A stretch of DNA of 64,000 nucleotides from contig JACPZS010000100.1 of NCBI GenBank assembly GCA_016195385.1, forward strand, positions 1 to 64,000, given 5' to 3'. Shown one piece after another: positions 8,398 through 15,994 of this stretch (positions are counted from its first letter, which is position 1; each line of letters begins with the position of its first letter). The translations under genes were made by a program, and so were the position numbers. The notes below the pieces were generated by a model. That model did no database searches, was not told the DNA's origin, and saw only the letters and a program-made list of their open reading frames with translations. The stretch is from Verrucomicrobiota bacterium (GTDB taxonomy: Bacteria > Verrucomicrobiota > Verrucomicrobiia > Limisphaerales > JACPZS01).

Positions 8398-9741
8398 ATG
8401 TTCGATTCCCTGAGCGGCAAGCTCCAGAATGTTTTCAAAAACCTGCGCGGTCTTGGAAAAATTTCCGAGACGAACGTCAGCGATTCATTGCGCGAAGTGC
8501 GTCTCGCGCTGCTGGACGCCGACGTGAATTTCAAAGTCGCGCGCGATTTCATCGAGTCGGTGAAGCAAAAAGCCATCGGCGCGGAGGTCGTCCAGAGCAT
8601 CCAGCCCGGCCAGCAGATCATCAAAATCATTCACGACGAACTGGTGAATTTGCTCGGTGCGTCGAACGCCGCGCTCGAGTTGAGCGGCAACCCGGCGTGC
8701 ATTTTGATGGTTGGCTTGCACGGCTCCGGCAAGACGACTTCCAGCGGGAAACTTGCCCGCCTGCTCAACAAGCAAGGCCGCCTTCCGTTGCTTGTCGCGG
8801 CGGATGTTTATCGTCCGGCGGCGATGGATCAACTCGCCACGCTCGCTCAACAACTCGAACTGCCGGTCTTCGTCAAGAAAGGCGAAACCGACGTGCTCAG
8901 GATCGCCCGCGAGGCGCTGGATTTCGCGCGCGCCAACAATCGCAATACGCTCATTTTCGACACCGCCGGACGGCTCCAGATCGATGAGCCGCTCGTCCAT
9001 GAATTGGTGCGGTTGCGCGACCTAGTAAAGCCGCAGGAAATTCTGCTCGTGCTCGACGCGGCCACGGGCCAGGAAGCCGTCAACGTCGCGACGCATTTCG
9101 ATCAGGCGCTAAAGATCACCGGTTCGATTCTCACCAAGCTCGACGGCGACGCGCGCGGCGGCGCGGCGTTGAGCATGAAGAGCGTCACTGGCAAGCCGAT
9201 CAAGTTCATGGGCGTGGGCGAGAAGCTCGACGACTTTGAGCCGTTTCATCCGGAGCGCATGGCCTCGCGCATTCTGGGCATGGGCGACGTCATCAGCCTC
9301 GTTGAGCGCGCGGCGGAAGCGGTGGATCTTGAAGACGCCAAGCGCATGGAAGAGAAGATGCGCAAAGGGCAGTTCACGCTCGAAGATTTTTTGGAGCAGT
9401 TGCGCCAGATGAAAAAACTCGGCTCGCTCGAAAGCATCGTCGGCATGTTGCCGGGCGGCTCGGACATGATCAAAGGCGCGGATTTGAGCAAGAGCGAAAA
9501 AGAATTCCGCCGCATGGAGGGAATGATTTGCGCGATGACCTTCCAAGAGCGGCGCAACCCGCAAATCCTCAACGCCAAGCGCCGGGTACGCATCGCCAAA
9601 GGCAGCGGTGTGTCCGTCGCCGAACTAAACAACCTGCTCAATCGCTTCGGCCAGATGCAGCAGATGATGCGCAAGATGGGCAAGTTTCAGAAGATGATGG
9701 CGAAGATGGGCGGCGGCATGCCCGGGATGTTGCGGCGCTGA
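8398..9741 (+). CDS. ffh: Signal recognition particle protein Ffh
   Basis: The best start is ATG 8398 (MFDSLSGKLQNVFKNLRGLGKI), giving 447 residues; the 15 residues upstream in the track are not Ffh-like. The N domain is followed by the GTPase with P-loop GLHGSGKTT, then DVYRPAAMDQL, DTAGRLQ and TKLDGDARGGAALS. The methionine-rich M domain ends in a QQMMRKMGKFQKMMAKMGGGMPGM tail. Ffh binds signal sequences and 4.5S RNA and docks to FtsY for co-translational membrane targeting. Length and motif order are normal. Confidence 0.97.
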   Translation: MFDSLSGKLQNVFKNLRGLGKISETNVSDSLREVRLALLDADVNFKVARDFIESVKQKAIGAEVVQSIQPGQQIIKIIHDELVNLLGASNAALELSGNPACILMVGLHGSGKTTSSGKLARLLNKQGRLPLLVAADVYRPAAMDQLATLAQQLELPVFVKKGETDVLRIAREALDFARANNRNTLIFDTAGRLQIDEPLVHELVRLRDLVKPQEILLVLDAATGQEAVNVATHFDQALKITGSILTKLDGDARGGAALSMKSVTGKPIKFMGVGEKLDDFEPFHPERMASRILGMGDVISLVERAAEAVDLEDAKRMEEKMRKGQFTLEDFLEQLRQMKKLGSLESIVGMLPGGSDMIKGADLSKSEKEFRRMEGMICAMTFQERRNPQILNAKRRVRIAKGSGVSVAELNNLLNRFGQMQQMMRKMGKFQKMMAKMGGGMPGMLRR

Positions 9742-9893
9742 AGCGCCACGAAGGCACCAAGACACGAAGTTGAAGGGAAGTTCTTTGGAGCAAAATCCGA
9801 CTGAGTGTTTCTTTGATTTTGGGAGGCAATGCGGTCGCGAATTTTCCCTACAGTTTCTCTCCCTTTGTGACTTTGCGTCTTCGTGGCGAATCT
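9742..9893 (+). repeat. Inverted-repeat (REP/MITE-like) element after ffh
   Basis: The ffh stop runs into CGCCACGAAGGCACCAAGAC, and about 120 bp later the inverse appears as CTTTGCGTCTTCGTGGCG. The arms are imperfect complements flanking an AT-richer centre. The whole 310-bp gap (9742-10052) holds no credible gene; its ORFs are translations of this repeat. From memory, very similar arms are scattered through Verrucomicrobia and Planctomycetes genomes. Confidence 0.65.
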
Positions 9894-10052
9894 GAAATTT
9901 ACGGAGAACGACAGGACGGAGAAACGCGTTGCGCAAATTTCTGTAACCTTTCACAGGGCTGGTGTGAACTATCCTGTAGAAACGAAGCGACGGTCGGCTG
10001 AACGTAATTGGAAGAATCCCGAACACACCGCTTCTCATCGAAAAATAAAAAC

Positions 10053-11111
10053 ATGAAACACGTGATATTTCTCTGCGCCGCGATGCTCGCCTGCCACAGT
10101 CCGGTTAAAGCCGGTCCGCTAATAAAGGAACAGATTCCCGCTGACGCCAAGTGGCTGCTGCACCTGGATGGAGATAATCTTCGCGGCACGAAGCTCGGCG
10201 ATTACCTGTTCAATCAAGTGTTGGGCAAGCAGCTTGCCGGCGCGGGTGAACAGTTCCATTTCGATTTCTCGAACGTGCTCCAAAAGGTCGGTTCTCTGAC
10301 CGCTTACGGGACTGATTTCAAGAAGGGGCCGGAAGCCAACGGCGTGTTGCTGATCAACTCGGACGGCGAAACCCGCAAGGCTTTGCAGGGATTGCTCGCC
10401 GCGCAGTTGCTGGCCGACACCAACGGGCCGGTCAAGAAGATGGAGCAGGATTCGCGGACGCTGTATTCAATCGCGAACGAGATTTTCCTCACGCTGGAAG
10501 CCGACCGCCCCGTGATCGTGAGCAAGTCCCGGTCTGAAATTGATCGTGTCCACGAAGTGCTGGCCGGCAAAGGCCCAAGTGTTGCCGCCAATAAAACTTT
10601 CAGCGGCTATCCGACCATGAGCAACGGCTTCTTCTTCATCGGAGTGGCGGAAGGATTTAGCGCCCCGGACATCATCCCGCCGCAAGCCAAAGCCCTGCAA
10701 ATGGCCGATGGCGGGCGACTCGCGCTGGGAGAATCCGCCGATCGGCTTTCACTCAACCTGAGCTTGCGGGGCAAATCCGCCGAAGTGACCAAACAGATTC
10801 AGCAGGTTCTCGAGGGGATGGTGGCGTTGATTTCGCTGGGGCAACCTGAAAACGAGGATTTGATGCAGCTGGCCCGCTCGACGAAAGTTTCTTCCACCCC
10901 GGAAATCGTGACATTGATGATGGAGTTTCCGGTTGCGAAAGCGCTCGCCATGCTGAATGAACACACGAAACCAGCGGAGCCCAAGAAACCGAAAGCCCGC
11001 CACGTCCGCCGCATTCCAAAACCGAAAGAAGAAGACGTGGAGCCAGCGAAGGAGTCGGCACCGGCGAAAGCGGCGGACCAGCAGAACGCAACTGAAAAGA
11101 AAGCCGAGTGA
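10053..11111 (+). CDS. Secreted hypothetical protein linked to an ECF sigma factor
   Basis: ATG 10053 (MKHVIFLCAAMLACHSPVKAG) gives a signal peptide and a 352-residue protein. It contains repeated DGDNL-, LLIN- and GKSAE-type segments and looks like a periplasmic alpha/beta protein; the last ~50 residues are Lys/Pro/Glu-rich and disordered. I do not recognise the family by name. The following ECF sigma gene starts at a GTG that overlaps the stop by 4 bp, so the two are likely translationally coupled. It may be part of the signalling or target set of that sigma factor. Confidence 0.78.
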   Translation: MKHVIFLCAAMLACHSPVKAGPLIKEQIPADAKWLLHLDGDNLRGTKLGDYLFNQVLGKQLAGAGEQFHFDFSNVLQKVGSLTAYGTDFKKGPEANGVLLINSDGETRKALQGLLAAQLLADTNGPVKKMEQDSRTLYSIANEIFLTLEADRPVIVSKSRSEIDRVHEVLAGKGPSVAANKTFSGYPTMSNGFFFIGVAEGFSAPDIIPPQAKALQMADGGRLALGESADRLSLNLSLRGKSAEVTKQIQQVLEGMVALISLGQPENEDLMQLARSTKVSSTPEIVTLMMEFPVAKALAMLNEHTKPAEPKKPKARHVRRIPKPKEEDVEPAKESAPAKAADQQNATEKKAE

Positions 11112-11731
11112 CTTGCAGTGCCATAGAGCGGCCCGAGTTATTTGAGTCAGCCGCAGCTTCGAGTGAAGGCGCGCCAGCCATGACGTGCGGGAATCAAGCG
11201 GACATCGACATCGAACAGCTCGCGGCGTCAGCCAGGGTGGGCTGTCGTGAATCGTTCGAGCAAATCGTGCTGCACTTTGAAAAACGCATCTTTCACTTTT
11301 TATTGCACATGAGCCGCAACCGTCACGATGCCGAAGACCTGACGCAAATAACTTTTCTCAAAGCCTACCGTGACCTTCAGTCGTACGCTTCGGGCCGTTC
11401 ATTTGGAGCCTGGCTTTTCACCATCGCCAAACGAACGGCCCTGAACCACCTACGGAGTGCGCGGCGAACGGAAGAATTAACCGGCGACTTCGTGTCGCAA
11501 GCGGAGATGCCGAGCACCGCCTTGGAACGAAGCGATGGCCAGAAAAACATCTGGGAGCTGGCGCGGACTTTGAAGCCGCATGCTTACGAAGTGTTGTGGC
11601 TGCGTTACGGCGAAGGATTTTCGGTGGCCGAAACCGCGCGGGTGATGAATACGAATCAAATCCGCGTCCGGGTGTTGTTGCACCGCGCGCGCGCGGCCCT
11701 GGCCAAGAAACTGGAACGACGGAAAGAATAA
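11108..11731 (+). CDS. ECF (sigma-70 family) RNA polymerase sigma factor
   Basis: The protein has region 2 (FEQIVLHFEKRIFHFLLHMSRNRHDAEDLTQITFLKAY, then SFGAWLFTIAKRTALNHLR) and region 4 (LKPHAYEVLWLRYGEGFSVAETARVMNT...VRVLLHRARAAL). GTG 11108 overlaps the previous stop; ATG 11180 (MTCGNQAD) is an alternative that removes 24 residues of weak character. The membrane-anchored Cys-rich gene 50 bp downstream is the likely anti-sigma factor. Confidence 0.93.
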   Translation: MTCSAIERPELFESAAASSEGAPAMTCGNQADIDIEQLAASARVGCRESFEQIVLHFEKRIFHFLLHMSRNRHDAEDLTQITFLKAYRDLQSYASGRSFGAWLFTIAKRTALNHLRSARRTEELTGDFVSQAEMPSTALERSDGQKNIWELARTLKPHAYEVLWLRYGEGFSVAETARVMNTNQIRVRVLLHRARAALAKKLERRKE

Positions 11732-11780
11732 TTTAACACCGCCGGGCTTTCTGCTAATTTGCGCCCGGCTTGAATTGGAA

Positions 11781-12341
11781 ATGACGATGAAACTTTGCTG
11801 GCTTTGCCAAAAACTCATCTCCCGCCGCTCGGAAGCTGTGGAGCCAGCGCCCGCGTGGTTGCGCCACCATCTTTCACGCTGCGAAACATGCCGCGAATTT
11901 CGGGACGGGCAGCGTCACCTGACGCTGAGTCTGACGGAACACGCGCTCGCTCACGTCGCTTCGCCGTCGCAATTTCTCCACGGCAAAATCATGGCCGCGC
12001 TCGACCGCGACGCGGCTTTGCCGGAGAGCGCAAACAACGTGTTTGCTTTGTGGCGTCGGCTGGCGATTCCGGCGTTCGGCGTCCTGGTCGTGCTGATTAT
12101 CTGGCTGCGAAACTCGCTCCCACAATCTCACGACGCCCCGTTTCCGATGACCACGAGTTCTGTTGCATCCGGTGCCAGTGAGAAAAATTCAAACGCCGGC
12201 GAAAACTTTTTGACGTGGGGCAAAAATTTGAATCAGCCTTTGGAAACGGAACTTTACCTCGTCGCCAGCGATGCCAGAACGGCTTTGGCTTCGCTTACCG
12301 AAACATTTCTGCCGCGCGCCTACAACGCTGAAGCCAGGTAA
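11781..12341 (+). CDS. Putative membrane-anchored anti-sigma factor
   Basis: The N-terminal ~45 residues carry CWLCQK and a HHLSRCETCREF segment, resembling the zinc-binding anti-sigma (ZAS/zf-HC2) pattern H-x3-C-x2-C. A single membrane helix follows near residue 100 (IPAFGVLVVLIIWL), then a Ser/Asn-rich periplasmic tail. This layout (cytoplasmic zinc domain, one helix, external tail) is typical of ECF anti-sigma factors, and the gene follows the ECF gene directly. ATG 11781 or 11787 are both possible starts. Confidence 0.78.
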   Translation: MTMKLCWLCQKLISRRSEAVEPAPAWLRHHLSRCETCREFRDGQRHLTLSLTEHALAHVASPSQFLHGKIMAALDRDAALPESANNVFALWRRLAIPAFGVLVVLIIWLRNSLPQSHDAPFPMTTSSVASGASEKNSNAGENFLTWGKNLNQPLETELYLVASDARTALASLTETFLPRAYNAEAR

Positions 12342-12382
12342 AAACGAGTTGCCTGGACGGACGCACGCCGTCATTTCCAGAT

Positions 12383-12907
12383 TCAAACGACCGGCCGTAA
12401 TCCCAGGTTTTTGTTTTTCGCCCGCGACTCTGCAGCAATCCGCGCTTTGAATTTCAACAATCTCGTTCGCAGTGCCGCGTCGCTCGTGGCGAGAATTTTC
12501 ACCGCCAGCAATCCCGCGTTGCGCCCGTTGCCAATGGCGACGGTGGCCACGGGCACGCCCGCCGGCATCTGCACGATGGAAAGCAGCGAATCCATCCCTT
12601 TGAGCGCCTTCGTTTCGATGGGCACGCCGATCACCGGCAAGGGCGTGTGGCTGGCCACCATGCCCGGCAGATGCGCCGCCCCGCCCGCGCCGGCGATGAT
12701 CACCCGCAGTCCACGCGTGTGCGCGGCGCGCGCGTACTTCGCCATGTCCAGCGGCGTGCGATGCGCGGACACCACGCGCGCCTCGAACGGCACGCCAAAC
12801 TCCGCGCACGCCTCGGCGGCGAGCTTCATTGTCGGCCAGTCCGAGTCGCTGCCCATGATGATGCCGACCAACACCGGCGGTTTCGTTCGTTGCGAATTTG
12901 TTTTCAT
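12383..12907 (-). CDS. purE: N5-carboxyaminoimidazole ribonucleotide mutase PurE
   Basis: From ATG 12907 the 174-residue protein has the PurE class I signature: [13 protein letters not shown], then [16 protein letters not shown], the glycine-rich [14 protein letters not shown] and [11 protein letters not shown]. It converts N5-CAIR to CAIR in purine synthesis and acts as an octamer with the substrate supplied by PurK. purK lies directly upstream on the same strand with a 20-bp gap. Confidence 0.96.
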   Translation of the reverse strand: MKTNSQRTKPPVLVGIIMGSDSDWPTMKLAAEACAEFGVPFEARVVSAHRTPLDMAKYARAAHTRGLRVIIAGAGGAAHLPGMVASHTPLPVIGVPIETKALKGMDSLLSIVQMPAGVPVATVAIGNGRNAGLLAVKILATSDAALRTRLLKFKARIAAESRAKNKNLGLRPVV

Positions 12908-12927
12908 CAGCAATTCACTTTCGATCC

Positions 12928-14094
12928 TCACGCGTTGCCGAAACGAAGGCAATTGGCCGCGCGCTGGGCGGTCGCCAAAGCAGCCTCCACCGTTTCGCCC
13001 AGCGCCGTCACGTGTCCCATCTTCCGTCCGCGCGCGCTCGGCGACTTGCCGTAAATGTGCAACGCCGCGCCTTCGACCGCGAGCGCTTCCCGCCAGCCGA
13101 ACGGCTCGCCCGGGCCGGGACCCACACCGAGCAGATTGATCATCACCGCCGCCGGCGCGCGCAGCGCCGTGGAGCCGAGTGGCCAGCCGAACACGGCTCG
13201 CACGTGGTTTTCAAACTGCGAGGTAACACAACCTTCAATCGTGTAATGACCGGAATTATGGACGCGCGGCGCAAGTTCGTTGATCAAAACACGATCATCG
13301 GAAGTGAGGAAAAGTTCGACGCCGAAAGTTCCGATGCCTCCAACCGCTTCGACCGCGCGCCGTGCCACGTCGCGCGCGCGCGCCGCCACAGCGTCCGGCA
13401 AAGCTGCGGGCGCTTTGACAATGTGACAAATATGATCGAACTGCACGGTGTCCACCACCGGATACATCACCGATTCGCCGTGCTGCGAGCGCGTGATCAT
13501 CACGGCGAGTTCTTTCTGGAATGGAATAAATTCTTCCGCGAACAGCGCGTTTGCGTCCCCATTCAATTTTTCCCACGCGGCGGCAAGTTCAATTCCGCTC
13601 CGCACCGTCACGTTGCCTTTGCCGTCGTAACCGTCGCGACGCTTTTTCAGAAGCAGCGGCCAGCCGAATTTGTCCCCCGCAGCAGTGGCCTCAGCGGCGG
13701 TCGGCGTGTCGCAAAAGCGTGGCACCGGCAAGGACGCGTCGGCCAGCGCCTGCTTTTGCCCGAGCTTGTCTTGCACCGTGCGCATCGTGGCCGCCGTCGG
13801 CCAAACGAGATGGCCGCGTTCTTCCAATTCAGCCAGGCTCGTAGCATCAACAAATTCATTTTCCAAAGTTACGACATCCACGAGCGCGCCGAGTTTCAAC
13901 AACTCCGCCGGGTCATCCCAATCGCCCACGAGGTAATGCGACGCGAGGCCCGTGGAGGGACTGTGTTGATTTCGCTCCAGCACGACGACGTCGCAGCCGA
14001 ACTGCGAGGCCGCCTGCGCGGTCATCTTCGCAAGTTGACCGCCCCCGATTAAGCCGAGCGTGGGCGCGGCTTTTTGTTTCGGCTGAAATTGCAT
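12928..14094 (-). CDS. purK: N5-carboxyaminoimidazole ribonucleotide synthase PurK
   Basis: An ATP-grasp enzyme of 388 residues from ATG 14094 (MQFQPKQK). Motifs are [12 protein letters not shown] at the N-terminus, TLENEFVD, the ATP-grasp core ([39 protein letters not shown]) and [17 protein letters not shown]. It makes N5-CAIR from AIR, bicarbonate and ATP, the step before PurE. The track start (14148) adds an unrelated Arg/Cys-rich stretch and is unlikely. Confidence 0.96.
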   Translation of the reverse strand: MQFQPKQKAAPTLGLIGGGQLAKMTAQAASQFGCDVVVLERNQHSPSTGLASHYLVGDWDDPAELLKLGALVDVVTLENEFVDATSLAELEERGHLVWPTAATMRTVQDKLGQKQALADASLPVPRFCDTPTAAEATAAGDKFGWPLLLKKRRDGYDGKGNVTVRSGIELAAAWEKLNGDANALFAEEFIPFQKELAVMITRSQHGESVMYPVVDTVQFDHICHIVKAPAALPDAVAARARDVARRAVEAVGGIGTFGVELFLTSDDRVLINELAPRVHNSGHYTIEGCVTSQFENHVRAVFGWPLGSTALRAPAAVMINLLGVGPGPGEPFGWREALAVEGAALHIYGKSPSARGRKMGHVTALGETVEAALATAQRAANCLRFGNA

Positions 14095-14211
14095 TTCGAC
14101 GGCTAAAAATTTCCGCCGCAAGACTCCGCACAATTCCTCGCGCTGCAAGTTTTTTGTGCCACGTTCCAGCGTCGCTCGCCGCTCATCCGCAGCTCGATGC
14201 CAAAGCGCGCG

Positions 14212-15654
14212 TCATTTCCAGCCGCGCTCGATGCTCCGCCGCTGGTAGAGAAACTCGAACATGTTCCCTTCGTGCGGCTGATCCCAGGAGATGTTCATCG
14301 TCGAGAGCGGGCCGAGGTTCAAGCGCTCGATGTGCGGAAATTCCAGAAGGTGTTCGGTGAAAGCCGCATCTTTGGTGATCGCGGTCACGGCGAGCGAATA
14401 ACCGATCTGCTTGAGCATCTCGCTCTGCGGCACTTGCACGACGCTGGCGTAGGGACAAAGAAACTCGCGATTGGCGAGCGGATGCGCGAACGAATCGCAC
14501 AGCGCAATCGTCGGACGCAGGTACGTGCCGCCGTCCAATTCCACCTTGCGCGGACCACCACGATATTTTGCCGTCACGTCGGTTGCGCCGGGAGTTTTCA
14601 AACCTTCGTCGATCTGTGTGTCGATGAATTCCGCCATCTTGGGATTCGCGAAACCGGCCAGTCGCGCGTTCGGATCCTCGGGCTTCGTCGGCTGAATCGG
14701 GCCAAGTTTCTGCGCGAGCGCGTCGGCGATTTCGGCGGCATACTTCGGCACAACAACCGCGCTGGCGTTGATGCAGGAACGCCCGCCGTTGTCCGAAATC
14801 GACGCCACCATGATGTCGAGGTAATCGCGCCAGTTCTCGATGCAGTCGTCGCCGATGAGAATTTTGCTCCAGCCGGGGCCGTGAATCTGGATCGCCGGGT
14901 TCTTCGCGTACTGCGCGGTGGTGTGCTTATCGCCAAAAATCAGCGCTCGCCCGCACTTCTTCAGAATTTCGCCCGCGCCCTCGTGATCGGTCGGATAAAA
15001 TCCGAACGCTTCGGCCGGCGCGCCTGCCGCGATGAACGCTTGAATCAGGCGGTACGGCGTCCACGGTTCTTCTTTGCCGGGCTTGATGACGACGGGTATT
15101 TTCAGCGCGATGGCCGGGAGCCAGAGCGAATTCACGGCCGGCGAATTACTCGGCATCACAAGGCCGAGCGCCTGAGTCGTGGGAAAATAACTGATGCGCG
15201 TGCCAAATTGCTCGCCGTAGCCGGAATCAATGAGCGCGAGATCCAGCCCGCGCGTGAGGCCGTTGAGCACAGTCGTCAAATTCGTGAGCGCGTGGTAAAT
15301 CTTTGCCATGTTGCGCCGCACCATCACGTGCGGCAGGCCGCTGGTGAGCGAGAGCGTTTCGATGTATTGCGGCGCCGATTGCGTGTGGCCTTTGTCACCG
15401 AGCGGCAGCGTGCCATTGAGAAAAAGATCGCCGGCTTTCGCGGAAATTTCGATGAGTTGCGCGACGGTGAATTTTTTCAACGCTGCGCGCGCGGACGCGA
15501 TCTTCGATAAATCTTTGCGCACGATGCCGGCGTTGATGGTCGAGATGTTGGCCAGCACCGCGCCGGAGCGGTGGTCTTTGACGGCACTTTTGTCGAGGCT
15601 GGCGTAGGGCCGGCCAAGCCGGAGCACTGGAATATGAGGGACAGCATTCATCAT
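14212..15654 (-). CDS. Aldehyde-dehydrogenase-superfamily protein
   Basis: The 480-residue protein has the ALDH fold: the cofactor region with VMPSNSPAVNSLWLPAIALKIPVVIKPGKEEP, and the catalytic cysteine in ISDNGGRSCINASAVVVP. The segment where classical ALDHs have ELGGK reads HGPGWSK, so the general-base Glu appears absent, as in CoA-acylating and LuxC-like members. It may therefore make or use an acyl-CoA or acyl thioester; substrate cannot be read. It lies upstream of purK on the same strand, 117 bp away. The start is one of two adjacent ATGs. Confidence 0.88.
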   Translation of the reverse strand: MMNAVPHIPVLRLGRPYASLDKSAVKDHRSGAVLANISTINAGIVRKDLSKIASARAALKKFTVAQLIEISAKAGDLFLNGTLPLGDKGHTQSAPQYIETLSLTSGLPHVMVRRNMAKIYHALTNLTTVLNGLTRGLDLALIDSGYGEQFGTRISYFPTTQALGLVMPSNSPAVNSLWLPAIALKIPVVIKPGKEEPWTPYRLIQAFIAAGAPAEAFGFYPTDHEGAGEILKKCGRALIFGDKHTTAQYAKNPAIQIHGPGWSKILIGDDCIENWRDYLDIMVASISDNGGRSCINASAVVVPKYAAEIADALAQKLGPIQPTKPEDPNARLAGFANPKMAEFIDTQIDEGLKTPGATDVTAKYRGGPRKVELDGGTYLRPTIALCDSFAHPLANREFLCPYASVVQVPQSEMLKQIGYSLAVTAITKDAAFTEHLLEFPHIERLNLGPLSTMNISWDQPHEGNMFEFLYQRRSIERGWK

Positions 15655-15789
15655 TTATTGGGGGCGCAATCTAGGCGTTTGCGCTGACGCGAAAAGAAAA
15701 ATCAGCACGCCAAAGTATGCGCAAAGCCGAGCGTGTTCCCGACACGTAGATTGGACTTGGAAAATATGTTCGAGAAGACTGCGCGGCGA

Positions 15790-15942
15790 CTACGACTTGC
15801 AACCGATGGCGGCGAACAAAAGAACATAAACCAATCCACCGATCGCAAGCAACCACAGGTGTCCATGCACGGCCATAAGAATGCCGGCTCCCAGGATCAA
15901 AGCGATGACGAGATATGCAAACGTCGCTGATAAAAATTTCAT
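15790..15942 (-). CDS. Small 50-aa membrane protein (absent from ORF track)
   Basis: On the minus strand ATG 15942 opens MKFLSATFAYLVIALILGAG and runs to a TAG at 15790. It encodes 50 residues with two hydrophobic helices (residues ~5-24 and ~28-46) joined by a short VHGHLW turn. The two track ORFs over this stretch (15671-15856 minus, 15733-15930 plus) have poor protein character. I recall similar short two-helix proteins from Verrucomicrobia but cannot name a family. No function can be assigned. Confidence 0.7.
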   Translation of the reverse strand: MKFLSATFAYLVIALILGAGILMAVHGHLWLLAIGGLVYVLLFAAIGCKS

Positions 15943-15994
15943 GCGCGCGATGATAGTGGCACGGCTGATTCGATCAAGCCCCTTTCACTCGCGC

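Noticed and set aside
12898-14052. Long plus-strand ORF opposite purE/purK (384 aa)
   Set aside because: Antisense shadow of purK; Arg/His-rich with no family features. The same applies to other long antisense frames such as 37067-38380, 48921-49841, 54683-55735 and 60776-62014.
15671-15930. Two ~60-aa ORFs (15671-15856 minus, 15733-15930 plus)
   Set aside because: Composition is not protein-like and they overlap the better-supported 50-aa membrane protein at 15790-15942.
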